Below are positions 45,978 to 53,532 of a stretch of 57,781 nt of DNA, piece by piece. Made by a program: the position numbers and the translations under genes. Source of the stretch: Flavobacteriales bacterium. GTDB lineage: Bacteria > Bacteroidota > Bacteroidia > Flavobacteriales_F > PHOS-HE28. The stretch spans positions 1 to 57,781 of the forward strand of contig JADKCV010000023.1 in NCBI GenBank assembly GCA_016718655.1. Direction: 5' to 3'. Numbering within the stretch: position 1 is the first letter of the stretch; the number at the start of each line of letters is the position of its first letter. The notes beneath the pieces are model-generated. The model did no database searches and had not been told where the DNA came from. It was given only the letters and a program-made list of their open reading frames with translations.

Positions 45978-47921
45978 ATGCACCATAGGAACGTGATCGT
46001 TGGTTTGGGATTGCTAGGCGTGGTCGCGCTCTTCGCCGCGTGGAAGGAGGCGGTTCGCCCCGTGAAGGGACCGCATGGCTCGCTTGAACTGGCCCTGTTG
46101 CGCAGCGAGGGCGACCTTCCAGTGCTCTTCAGTACCTACTTCACCACCGCTGGTCGTTGCGCCGGATGCCACGGGCACGACCCCGTGGGCCTGGCCAGCA
46201 TCGACGGACAAGGACGCGATGTGAACGTGGCCGACGACTGGCGCAGCACGCTGATGGCCAACAGCGCGCGGGACCCCTTCTTCAAGGCCAAGGTGAGCCA
46301 TGAGGTGCTGGTGAACCCCGGGCATCAGACGGCGATCGAGAACAAATGCCTGAGTTGCCACGCGCCGCTGGGTATGCACGAGGAGCGGATGCTCGGCAAC
46401 CCACCCTTCACCATGGCCATGTTGGACACCAGCATCATGGGTCAGGACGGTGTGAGCTGCCTCTCCTGTCACATGCAATCCGAGTCATTGGCCGGCAGCT
46501 ACTTCAGCGGCGAACTGCAGTTCGATTCGGCACGCGTCTACGGGCCGTATGCCGATGACCAGATCAACCCGGCCATCATGCAGTTCTTCGTGAACTTCAC
46601 GCCGGGCTTCGGGTCGCACATCCTGAACAGCAAGGTCTGCGCCGGTTGCCATACGCTGATCACCGAAACGCTGGACCTGGAAGGCAACATCACCGGCGAC
46701 AAATTCGTGGAGCAGGCCACCTACCACGAGTGGAAGAACAGCATCTACAGCAGTACCGAGGTGAATTGCAACACCTGCCACATGCCACGGATCCAGGATC
46801 CGATCATCCTGGCCGCTGACTATGCGTTCCTGAACCCACAGACACCCTTCGGGCTGCACCACCTGGCCGGCGCGAACGTGCACATGCTCGAACTGATGAA
46901 GGCCAACAAGAGCACCTTGGGGATCCCGGCCACGGACGCGCAGTTCGACAGCACCATCGCCCGCACGCGACACCTCCTCACCCAGCGCAGCTTGGACATC
47001 GACCTGGACCTGGTGGAGCGTACAATGGATACGGCGTACTACAGCGTGCAGCTCACGAACCGCGCCGGGCATCGCTTCCCGAGCGGCTATCCCTCGCGCC
47101 GTGCCTTCATCGAATTCGTAGTGTTGGACACGTTCGGCGATACCGTGTTCAAGAGCGGGCGCACCGATGGAACCTACGAGGTGGAAGGGCATGACGAAGG
47201 TTACGAGCCCCACTACAACATCATACGCGCAGGCGATGAGGTGCAGATCTATGAGCTGGTGATGGGCGATGTGAACGGCAACGTCACCACCGTGCTGGAA
47301 CGCGCCAAGGACCCCATCAAGGACAACCGGCTGGTGCCGCTGGGCTTCAGCATGGGGCATCCGAGCTACGACACCACCCGGATAGCAGGGGCGGCGCTCA
47401 TCGATCCCGACTTCAATCGCGATGCGAACGGCACGGAGGGCAGCGGTAGTGACATCGTACGCTACCACGTCCCCCTGAACGGGGAGAGCGCGGCCTTGCG
47501 CGCATTCGTCCGGGTGTACTACCAGCCCATGCCCCCGCTCTGGAACGCCGAGATGTTCAGCGCACACAGTGGACCCATCGACCAGTTCCGTGATATGCTC
47601 GCGGCTTCGGACGGGACGCCGACCTTGGTGGCCTCCGACTCCGTACTGTTGGGACCGTTGAATGTGGGAGCGCCGGTTGGTGATCGGATCCACGTGCACC
47701 CGAACCCCACCTCCGACGGTTGGGTGAACCTGAGCGCACCGCAAGGGGAACGTCCTCTGGTGATCAGCGTTCACGATGCGCGCGGTGCCTTGGTACGATA
47801 CCGGACCGAATACCACGACACGCGTTGTCGTATCCAGCTCCCCGAAGCGGCGGGTATCTACTACGTGTTGATGCGTTTAGGGGACGCCGATGTACTTCAG
47901 CGCGTTGTACGGACCCCATGA
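45978..47921 (+). CDS. Five-heme cytochrome c with type IX sorting domain
   Basis: A 647-residue protein with one N-terminal hydrophobic segment (VIVGLGLLGVVALFAAW) acting as signal or anchor. Five CxxCH motifs occur at residues 61 (CAGCH), 124 and 161 (CLSCH), 221 (CAGCH) and 264 (CNTCH). A beta-rich region follows, and the C-terminus is a type IX sorting domain: HPNPTSDGWVNLSAPQ, then VISVHDARGALVRY and AGIYYVLMRLGDADVLQR. It should therefore be carried to the cell surface, which is unusual for a cytochrome. Its ATGA overlap with the MOSC gene makes a translationally coupled trio with the transporter beyond. Confidence 0.85.
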   Translation: MHHRNVIVGLGLLGVVALFAAWKEAVRPVKGPHGSLELALLRSEGDLPVLFSTYFTTAGRCAGCHGHDPVGLASIDGQGRDVNVADDWRSTLMANSARDPFFKAKVSHEVLVNPGHQTAIENKCLSCHAPLGMHEERMLGNPPFTMAMLDTSIMGQDGVSCLSCHMQSESLAGSYFSGELQFDSARVYGPYADDQINPAIMQFFVNFTPGFGSHILNSKVCAGCHTLITETLDLEGNITGDKFVEQATYHEWKNSIYSSTEVNCNTCHMPRIQDPIILAADYAFLNPQTPFGLHHLAGANVHMLELMKANKSTLGIPATDAQFDSTIARTRHLLTQRSLDIDLDLVERTMDTAYYSVQLTNRAGHRFPSGYPSRRAFIEFVVLDTFGDTVFKSGRTDGTYEVEGHDEGYEPHYNIIRAGDEVQIYELVMGDVNGNVTTVLERAKDPIKDNRLVPLGFSMGHPSYDTTRIAGAALIDPDFNRDANGTEGSGSDIVRYHVPLNGESAALRAFVRVYYQPMPPLWNAEMFSAHSGPIDQFRDMLAASDGTPTLVASDSVLLGPLNVGAPVGDRIHVHPNPTSDGWVNLSAPQGERPLVISVHDARGALVRYRTEYHDTRCRIQLPEAAGIYYVLMRLGDADVLQRVVRTP

Positions 47922-48709
47922 GCAACCTGGTCCTGTCCGAGATCCGCATCCATCCCGTGAAGTCGCTCGGGGGCTTCACGGTGCAGGAAACGTTGCTCAG
48001 CGACCGTGGCCCCTCGCATGATCGGCGCTGGATGCTTGTGGATCGCGAAGGCCGCTTCATGACCCAACGGGAGATCCCGGGGATGGCCTGCTTGCATACC
48101 GAGCCCCTGGCGAAGGGCTTCGCGGTCACCGATCGTCGGACCGGAGAAGCGCTGGAACTGCCCTGGAGCCTGCCCGATGGCGAGGAGCGCATGTGCACCG
48201 TATGGAGCGACCGGGTACGAACACGAGTGGGCGCGCCGGAATGGAGCGCTTGGTTCAGTGCACGTCTGGATCTTGACCTCACCTTGGTGAACATGCCCGA
48301 CAGCACCCGACGGCACACCGATGGACGCTATGCGAAGGGCCTCACCTCACTGAGCGATGGCTTCCCCTACCTGATCATCTCACAAGCCTCCTTGGATGAG
48401 CTGAACACCCGCTTGAAGGATCCCGTCGGTATGGAACGCTTCCGTCCCAACCTGGTGATCGCCGGTGGCACGCCCTTCCAAGAGGACGATTGGCGTAGCA
48501 TCACCATCGGTGGTTTGCGCTTCGACCTGGTGAAGCCCTGTGCGCGGTGTACGATCATCACCACCGACCAGGCCACCGGGGCCCGACAACAAGAACCGTT
48601 GCGCACCTTGGCCACTTACCGCAGCAATGCCAACAAGGTGCTGTTCGGCATGAACACGATGGGCCCCGCGTCGGGATCGATCCGCGTGGGTGATCTTGTG
48701 CACCCATGA
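47918..48709 (+). CDS. MOSC domain-containing protein
   Basis: A 263-residue protein with the MOSC N-terminal barrel (LSEIRIHPVKSLGGFTVQE, then DRRWMLVDREGRFMTQRE) and the C-terminal MOSC domain. RFRPNLVIAGGTPFQEDDW and KPCARCTIITTDQATG include the conserved cysteine used in molybdenum-cofactor sulfur chemistry. Relatives include YcbX and mARC, which reduce N-hydroxylated compounds; no fused ferredoxin is present here. ATG 47918 overlaps the cytochrome stop. Substrate unknown. Confidence 0.9.
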   Translation: MSNLVLSEIRIHPVKSLGGFTVQETLLSDRGPSHDRRWMLVDREGRFMTQREIPGMACLHTEPLAKGFAVTDRRTGEALELPWSLPDGEERMCTVWSDRVRTRVGAPEWSAWFSARLDLDLTLVNMPDSTRRHTDGRYAKGLTSLSDGFPYLIISQASLDELNTRLKDPVGMERFRPNLVIAGGTPFQEDDWRSITIGGLRFDLVKPCARCTIITTDQATGARQQEPLRTLATYRSNANKVLFGMNTMGPASGSIRVGDLVHP

Positions 48710-49494
48710 TCCACTCCATCCTCGCCGACAAGGCTACGCGCCTCTTCCTGGTCCTTGGAGGTTTCTTCGTGACCAACGCCCTGATCGCGGAAATGATCGG
48801 CGTGAAGCTCTTCCAATTGGAGGACCTGTTGGGGATCACCAAGGCCGACTTCACACTGCTCGGTCAACCGCACCTGAGCTTCGTGCTCAGCGTGGGTGTG
48901 CTGCCCTGGCCCATCGTGTTCATCATGACCGATGTGATCAACGATTACTACGGCGTGCGTGGCGTGCGCTTCCTCACGCTCTTGACCACCGCGCTGATCA
49001 CCTTCGCCTTTGCGATGATGTACTTCGCCATCCACATGCCACCGGAACAGGGCTGGTGGCTGGGCAGCAGTACGGCACAGGGCGTGCCCGACATGCAGGC
49101 CGCCTTCTCCAGCATCTTCGGCCAGGGCATGAACATCATCCTCGGCTCGCTCACGGCCTTCGTGGTGGGGCAGCTGGTGGATGCTTTCATCTTCAGGCGG
49201 ATCAAGCGGATCACGGGCGACCGACGCATCTGGCTGCGTGCCACGGGCAGCACTCTGGTGAGCCAGCTCATCGATAGTGTGGTGGTCACGTATGTGGCCT
49301 TCTGGATCTTCAAGGACATGAGCTTTCCCATGGCCACGGCGCTGGTGTTGACCGCTTACAGCTACAAGCTTGTGGTGGCGCTGTTGAGCACCCCACTGGT
49401 GTACCTGGTGCATGCGGGGGTGGAGCGTTATCTTGGTCAGGAGCAAGCACGGAACATGCGCCTTGCGGCGCTGCGGCGTGCGGACGAACAGTGA
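48706..49494 (+). CDS. Queuosine precursor transporter (YhhQ family)
   Basis: A 262-residue inner-membrane protein with about six helices, from FLVLGGFFVTNALIAEMIGV through LPWPIVFIMTDVINDYYGVRG, the family signature, to STLVSQLIDSVVVTYVAFWI. YhhQ-type proteins import queuosine precursors such as preQ0 or preQ1. It fits with queG at 22.5 kb, showing that the organism makes queuosine. Its start overlaps the MOSC gene stop by 4 bp (ATGA). Confidence 0.9.
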   Translation: MIHSILADKATRLFLVLGGFFVTNALIAEMIGVKLFQLEDLLGITKADFTLLGQPHLSFVLSVGVLPWPIVFIMTDVINDYYGVRGVRFLTLLTTALITFAFAMMYFAIHMPPEQGWWLGSSTAQGVPDMQAAFSSIFGQGMNIILGSLTAFVVGQLVDAFIFRRIKRITGDRRIWLRATGSTLVSQLIDSVVVTYVAFWIFKDMSFPMATALVLTAYSYKLVVALLSTPLVYLVHAGVERYLGQEQARNMRLAALRRADEQ

Positions 49495-49498
49495 CCCC

Positions 49499-49669
49499 AT
49501 GGCCAAGAAGAAGATCGGCAGGAAGGAGCTCGATGACATCGAGCGGGCCGCCAAGCGCAAGGAGCAGAAGGAGGCCGGTGCCTTGGACGGCCGCTTCCGT
49601 CCGAAAGTGGTGCCGAACAAGAAGCGGAAACCCCCGAAACGGGACACTGCCATCGACGAAGAACGCTAG
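49499..49669 (+). CDS. Small basic protein of unknown function
   Basis: A 56-residue, highly charged protein: MAKKKIGRKELDDIERAAK, then RFRPKVVPNKKRKPPKRD. The ATG lies 4 bp after the transporter stop, so it is probably co-translated with it. No family is recognised; the lysine-rich tail suggests nucleic-acid or ribosome contact, as a guess. Confidence 0.6.
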   Translation: MAKKKIGRKELDDIERAAKRKEQKEAGALDGRFRPKVVPNKKRKPPKRDTAIDEER

Positions 49670-49701
49670 GTGACGTCGGCCGTTCTTACCTTGGGGCTCC
49701 C

Positions 49702-51405
49702 ATGTCCAAGAACATCACATCGCTCAGCGGTCGCGACGGCAAGGAACTCGACGACGCCCTATGGGATCGCCTGCAACAGGCCGCTGAACAGAACGGTGGC
49801 ACACCAGCGACCGCACAACTGACGCAGGTGGCCGATGCCCTGCTGGTGGGTGAAGCCGTGGCCTACGGCACTTCCTCGTTCTACGATTTTCTACGACGCG
49901 AGAACCACGGCAAGAAGGCCTACGTGTGCAACGGCAGCACGTGCCTTGTTGCGGGCACACAAGGTCGGGTGCACGATGAACTAGGCAAGCATTTCAAGGA
50001 AGAGGAGATCGGGCACATGTGCTGCCTGGGGCGTTGCCACGAGAACAGCGCGTTCCATGTAGGCGGGCGTAACTACAGTGGTGACGCCATCGATCGGTTG
50101 GATGAGGTGATCGACAAGTCCGCTGCAGGCCCATCGCACCGGTTCGAACCGGCAGGCGGCGAACACCATGTCGGCACCTCGATGGCGCAGCCCATCCTCA
50201 CCGCACCAATGCCGGCGTTGGATGCGTTCTATGCCACCTGGGAGCGGGTGCTGAAGAGCGACAGTGCCGACATCCTCCACGAGATCAAGACCGCCACCAT
50301 CCGCGGACGCGGGGGCGCCGGTTTCCCCATGGGCTTCAAACTGGAGGCCTGCCGCAACGCCGAGGATACCACGGGCAATGGCACCCCGCGCAAGTACATC
50401 GTCTGCAACGCCGACGAGGGTGATCCCGCCGCCTTCAGCGATCGTTACCTGCTGGAACAACGGCCACACTTGGTGCTTCTCGGTATGATGATCGCCGGTT
50501 ATTGCGTGGGCGCAGATACCGGTGTGCTATACATCCGCGCCGAGTACCCGGAAGCCGTGGCGATCGTGAAGCAGGCCGTGGCGGAGATCGAAGCCAGGGG
50601 CTGGATCGGCAAGAACATCAAGGGCAGTGGCTTCAGCTACCGCTTCAAAGTGATCAAAGCCGCTGGTGCCTACGTGTGTGGCGAGGAGACGGCCCTGCTC
50701 AACAGCATCGAAGGCAAGCGCGGCGAAGTGCGCACACGTCCACCCTACCCCGCCCAACAAGGCCTCTTCAACCGCCCCACGGTGGTGAACAACGTGGAGA
50801 CGCTCGCCTGTGTGCCCTGGGTGATCGCGAACGGCGGGGTGGCCTACACCAGGATCGGTACCGAGAAGACCAACGGCAGCAAGCTCGTTTCGCTGGATAG
50901 CGCCTTCAACCGGCCCGGCCTTTACGAGGTGGAATGCGGCACTCCCTTGTGCACCGTGATCGATGAACTCGGCCAGGGCTTCAAGAAGAAAGTGAAAGCG
51001 TTACACATCGGTGGCCCGCTCGGCGGCATCGTTCCCTTGCACAAGATCGACGCGCTCAGCATCGACTTCGAATCGTTCCAGAAGGAAGGCTTCCTGCTCG
51101 GCCACGCCAGCGTGCTGTGCATCCCCGAGGATTTCCCGATGGTCGAATACCTCGAGCACCTGTTCGAATTCACGGCCGTGGAGAGCTGCGGCAAGTGTTT
51201 CCCCTGCCGCATCGGCAGCAAGCGCGGCGAGGAGTTGCTGCACCGCGCACGCACCGCGAACGTCAAGATCGACCGTGCGCTCTTCAACGACCTGCTCGAA
51301 ACGATGGAGATCGGCAGCTTGTGTGCCCTCGGTGGTGGTTTGCCGCTGGGCGTGAAGAATGCGTTGCAGTATTTCAGGGGGGAGCTGGATGGGTACTTCC
51401 GCTGA
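49702..51405 (+). CDS. fdsB: NAD-dependent formate dehydrogenase, NADH-binding subunit (NuoE-NuoF fusion)
   Basis: This subunit transfers electrons from formate to NAD+. The N-terminal NuoE-like domain (residues 20-145) has a [2Fe-2S] site: Cys76 and Cys81 (YVCNGSTC), Cys108 and Cys112 (CCLGRC). The NuoF part binds FMN and NADH through RGRGGAGFPMGFK and VCNADEGDPAAFSDRYLLE and a [4Fe-4S] cluster by ESCGKCFPCRIGS plus a later Cys in SLCALGG. It has 567 residues. TACCTTGG lies 9 nt upstream. A repeat array and a GxxExxY gene separate it from fdsA, which should be its partner. Confidence 0.93.
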   Translation: MSKNITSLSGRDGKELDDALWDRLQQAAEQNGGTPATAQLTQVADALLVGEAVAYGTSSFYDFLRRENHGKKAYVCNGSTCLVAGTQGRVHDELGKHFKEEEIGHMCCLGRCHENSAFHVGGRNYSGDAIDRLDEVIDKSAAGPSHRFEPAGGEHHVGTSMAQPILTAPMPALDAFYATWERVLKSDSADILHEIKTATIRGRGGAGFPMGFKLEACRNAEDTTGNGTPRKYIVCNADEGDPAAFSDRYLLEQRPHLVLLGMMIAGYCVGADTGVLYIRAEYPEAVAIVKQAVAEIEARGWIGKNIKGSGFSYRFKVIKAAGAYVCGEETALLNSIEGKRGEVRTRPPYPAQQGLFNRPTVVNNVETLACVPWVIANGGVAYTRIGTEKTNGSKLVSLDSAFNRPGLYEVECGTPLCTVIDELGQGFKKKVKALHIGGPLGGIVPLHKIDALSIDFESFQKEGFLLGHASVLCIPEDFPMVEYLEHLFEFTAVESCGKCFPCRIGSKRGEELLHRARTANVKIDRALFNDLLETMEIGSLCALGGGLPLGVKNALQYFRGELDGYFR

Positions 51406-51408
51406 TCG

Positions 51409-51647
51409 AACCGCAGATGAATGCACCGCTGGCGCGGTGAAATGCCAATTGCAGCCGCAGATTTCGCAGATGACGCAGATGAATACACCGTGTGCGCTGT
51501 GGAATGCTGAATGCAAGCCGCAGATCACGCAGATGGCGCAGATGAATGCGCACTTCGAGAACACACCTGCAGGCTCTTCCACACATTGCCTTCACTTCCT
51601 CAGCGGCGGTAGCCGCTAAGATCTGCGTCATCTGCGTGATCTGCGGC
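51409..51647. repeat. Hairpin-containing 10-bp-unit repeat, left copy beside the GxxExxY gene
   Basis: Three tandem left arms start at 51409, 51454 and 51517, each beginning CCGCAGAT and running into GATGAAT(G/A)C. The first ends in a perfect hairpin CACCGC-TGGC-GCGGTG (51424-51439). The right arm 51621-51647 is the inverse of 51517-51543 with one mismatch in 27. Just before it lies AGCGGC-GGTA-GCCGCT (51602-51617). It is non-coding and fills most of the 313-bp gap after fdsB. Confidence 0.8.
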
Positions 51648-51718
51648 TGAATTTCTCATAGCATTCTGCAGCCGCATTTTCTTCCCGCCCTATCAGTGGC
51701 TTCTTTTGTTTTCACATC

Positions 51719-52099
51719 ATGGATATCCGCGACCCTCAGACCCACGCCATCATCGGCGCCGCCATGACCGTCCACTCCGAGCTTGGGCCGGGGTTCTTGG
51801 AGAGCGTCTATCATCAAGCACTTGCCATAGAAATGGCTCTGCTCGGCATCCCATTCGAACGCGAAGTAATGCTTCCCGTCTTCTACAAAGGCCAGCGGCT
51901 CGATGCGTTCTTCCGGGCCGACTTCATCTGCTACGGCGAGGTCGTTGTGAAACTGAAAGCCATCAGCAACACGACCAAGGCTGACGAAGCACAACTCCTC
52001 CACTACCTCAAGACAACGGACCTGCAACGCGGCCTACTGCTGAACTTCGGGGCGAAGAGCCTGCAATACCACCGCAAAGTATTGGGATACGAGGAGTGA
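51719..52099 (+). CDS. GxxExxY family protein (PD-(D/E)XK-like), catalytic Glu replaced
   Basis: A 126-residue protein with the family motif GFLESVY near residues 29-35, an early helix (AIIGAAMTVHSELGPG) and the beta-strand core RLDAFFRADFICYGEVVVKLKAI. In relatives the strand reads VVVELKAI: the Glu of the E-x-K pair is Lys here (AAA for GAA or GAG), so a nuclease active site is probably not intact. It lies alone between two copies of a hairpin-containing repeat and separates fdsB from fdsA. These small genes are often found in such repeats; their function is unknown. No SD sequence is evident before ATG 51719. Confidence 0.85.
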   Translation: MDIRDPQTHAIIGAAMTVHSELGPGFLESVYHQALAIEMALLGIPFEREVMLPVFYKGQRLDAFFRADFICYGEVVVKLKAISNTTKADEAQLLHYLKTTDLQRGLLLNFGAKSLQYHRKVLGYEE

Positions 52100-52140
52100 C
52101 CGGCACACGGCAGTGAATGCGCGATCCGCTCAGAGTACGA

Positions 52141-52352
52141 GCCGCAGATGACGCAGATGAATGCGCACGTCGAAAGCATACCTGCAGTCTCTTCCCCTCT
52201 CCACTCCTTTCCTCCTAAGCGGCGGTTGCCGCTAAGATCTGCGTCATCTGCGAGATCTGCGGCCGCATTTCCCTCCATCCCCCATCCGCATCTGCGTGCC
52301 AAGCGGCTGTAGCCGTTCAAATCTGCGCCATCCGAGAAATCTGCGGCCGCAT
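52141..52352. repeat. Hairpin-containing 10-bp-unit repeat, right copies beside the GxxExxY gene
   Basis: The left arm GCCGCAGATGACGCAGAT is at 52141-52158. The right arm ATCTGCGTCATCTGCGAG (52237 onwards to 52263) follows the hairpin AGCGGC-GGTT-GCCGCT (52218-52233). A third, more diverged hairpin and right arm are at 52302-52317 and 52321-52350. The segment between arms shares CACGTCGA/CACTTCGA and ACCTGCAG with the left copy. It is non-coding. Confidence 0.8.
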
Positions 52353-52404
52353 TCAAAGCGCCGCAGGCGCACCCTCACTATCTACGGCCATACCCACTCC
52401 TTCC

Positions 52405-52412
52405 TATCTTCG
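52405..52412 (+). promoter_or_regulatory. Possible promoter box for fdsA
   Basis: TATCTTCG, one mismatch from TAnnTTTG, 20 nt before ATG 52433. It would give fdsA its own start of transcription beyond the inserted repeats. Confidence 0.25.
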
Positions 52413-52432
52413 TACGTCAACCACACCCGCCC

Positions 52433-53523
52433 ATGACCCGGATGCCCGATGCCCGCGCGAAAGCTGAGGCCACTCCCATCACCGCCACCGGCACCGATGT
52501 CGCCTACATCAACGGCGAAGCGCACCCCATCATTTCCTACCCTTTGCGATGCGCCCAACCTGGAACCCTTCGGCAGCTGCCGCGTGTGCAGCGTGGAGGT
52601 GGCGCTTCGGCAGATGGCCCCACCCGCGTGATGGCCAGCTGCCACACGCCCGTGGCCAAGGGGCAGTTCATCACCACCCACAGCGAGCGCATGAAGCGCC
52701 TGCGCAAGAACATCGTGGAGCTGGTGCTCACCAATTACGACACCGAAAAGCTCAAGACCGAGGACCACGGCGCGAACGAGCTGTACAACGTGGTTCAACA
52801 GGTGCGCTTCGACATCGATAGCGTGCGCTACCCCAAGGGCGCACTGCCACTGGATGCCGCCGGCCCCGATGCCGCCTTCGCGAAGGACACCACGCATCCT
52901 TATATGGTCAGCGACCTCAGCAGTTGCATCAACTGCTACCGCTGCGTGCGTGCCTGCGACGAAGTGCAGGGCGAGATGGTGCTCACCATGGCCGGCCGCG
53001 GCTTCAACAGCTGGATCGCGAAAGGCACCGGCGAGAGTTTCAAGGACAGCGATTGCGTGAGCTGCGGCGCCTGTGCACAGGCCTGCCCCACCAGCGCCAT
53101 CACCGATGTGTTCCGCGCCAAGGAGACCAAGCCCGACAGTGTGGCGCGCACGGTGTGCACCTACTGCGGCGTGGGCTGCAACCTGGAGGTGAAGGTGAAG
53201 GACGGCAAGGATCGCCGGCATCACCGCGCCCTACGATGCGGAGGCGAACCAGGGGCACACCTGCCTCAAGGGCCGCTACGCCTTCAAGTTCTACGATCAC
53301 CCGGAGCGGCTGCGCACACCGCTGATCAAACGCAACGGCGTATTCGAGGAGGTGAGCTGGGACGAAGCCTACGACTTCATCGTGGACCGCTTCGCCGACA
53401 TCGTGGAGAAGCACGGCCCCGATGCGCTGGCCGGCGTGAGCAGCGCGCGCTGCCCGAACGAGGAGAACTACCTCATGCAGAAATTCTTCCGCGTGCAGGT
53501 GGGCACCAACAACATCGACAGCG
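52433..53523 (+). pseudogene. fdsA: Formate dehydrogenase alpha subunit, N-terminal part (several frameshifts)
   Basis: FdsA oxidises formate to CO2 at a molybdenum cofactor and hands electrons through iron-sulfur clusters to FdsB. The N-terminal [2Fe-2S] domain is scattered: YINGEAHPI in one frame, then PTLCDAPNLEPFGSCRVCSV in another, returning at RVMASCHTPV. Ferredoxin motifs SCINCYRCVRACDE and CVSCGACAQACPTSA and the cluster motif TVCTYCGVGCNLE are intact. Another shift near 53212 is needed for AGITAPYDAEANQGHTCLKG, and one near 53522 for ARVCHSPT. The linker between the two halves of the [2Fe-2S] domain also looks about 15 residues short. Confidence 0.75.
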
Positions 53524-53532
53524 TGCGCGCGC

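Noticed and set aside
51409..52352. CRISPR array
   Set aside because: The repeated units are 10-bp periodic, inverted, of unequal spacing and diverged, with no uniform spacers or cas genes nearby.
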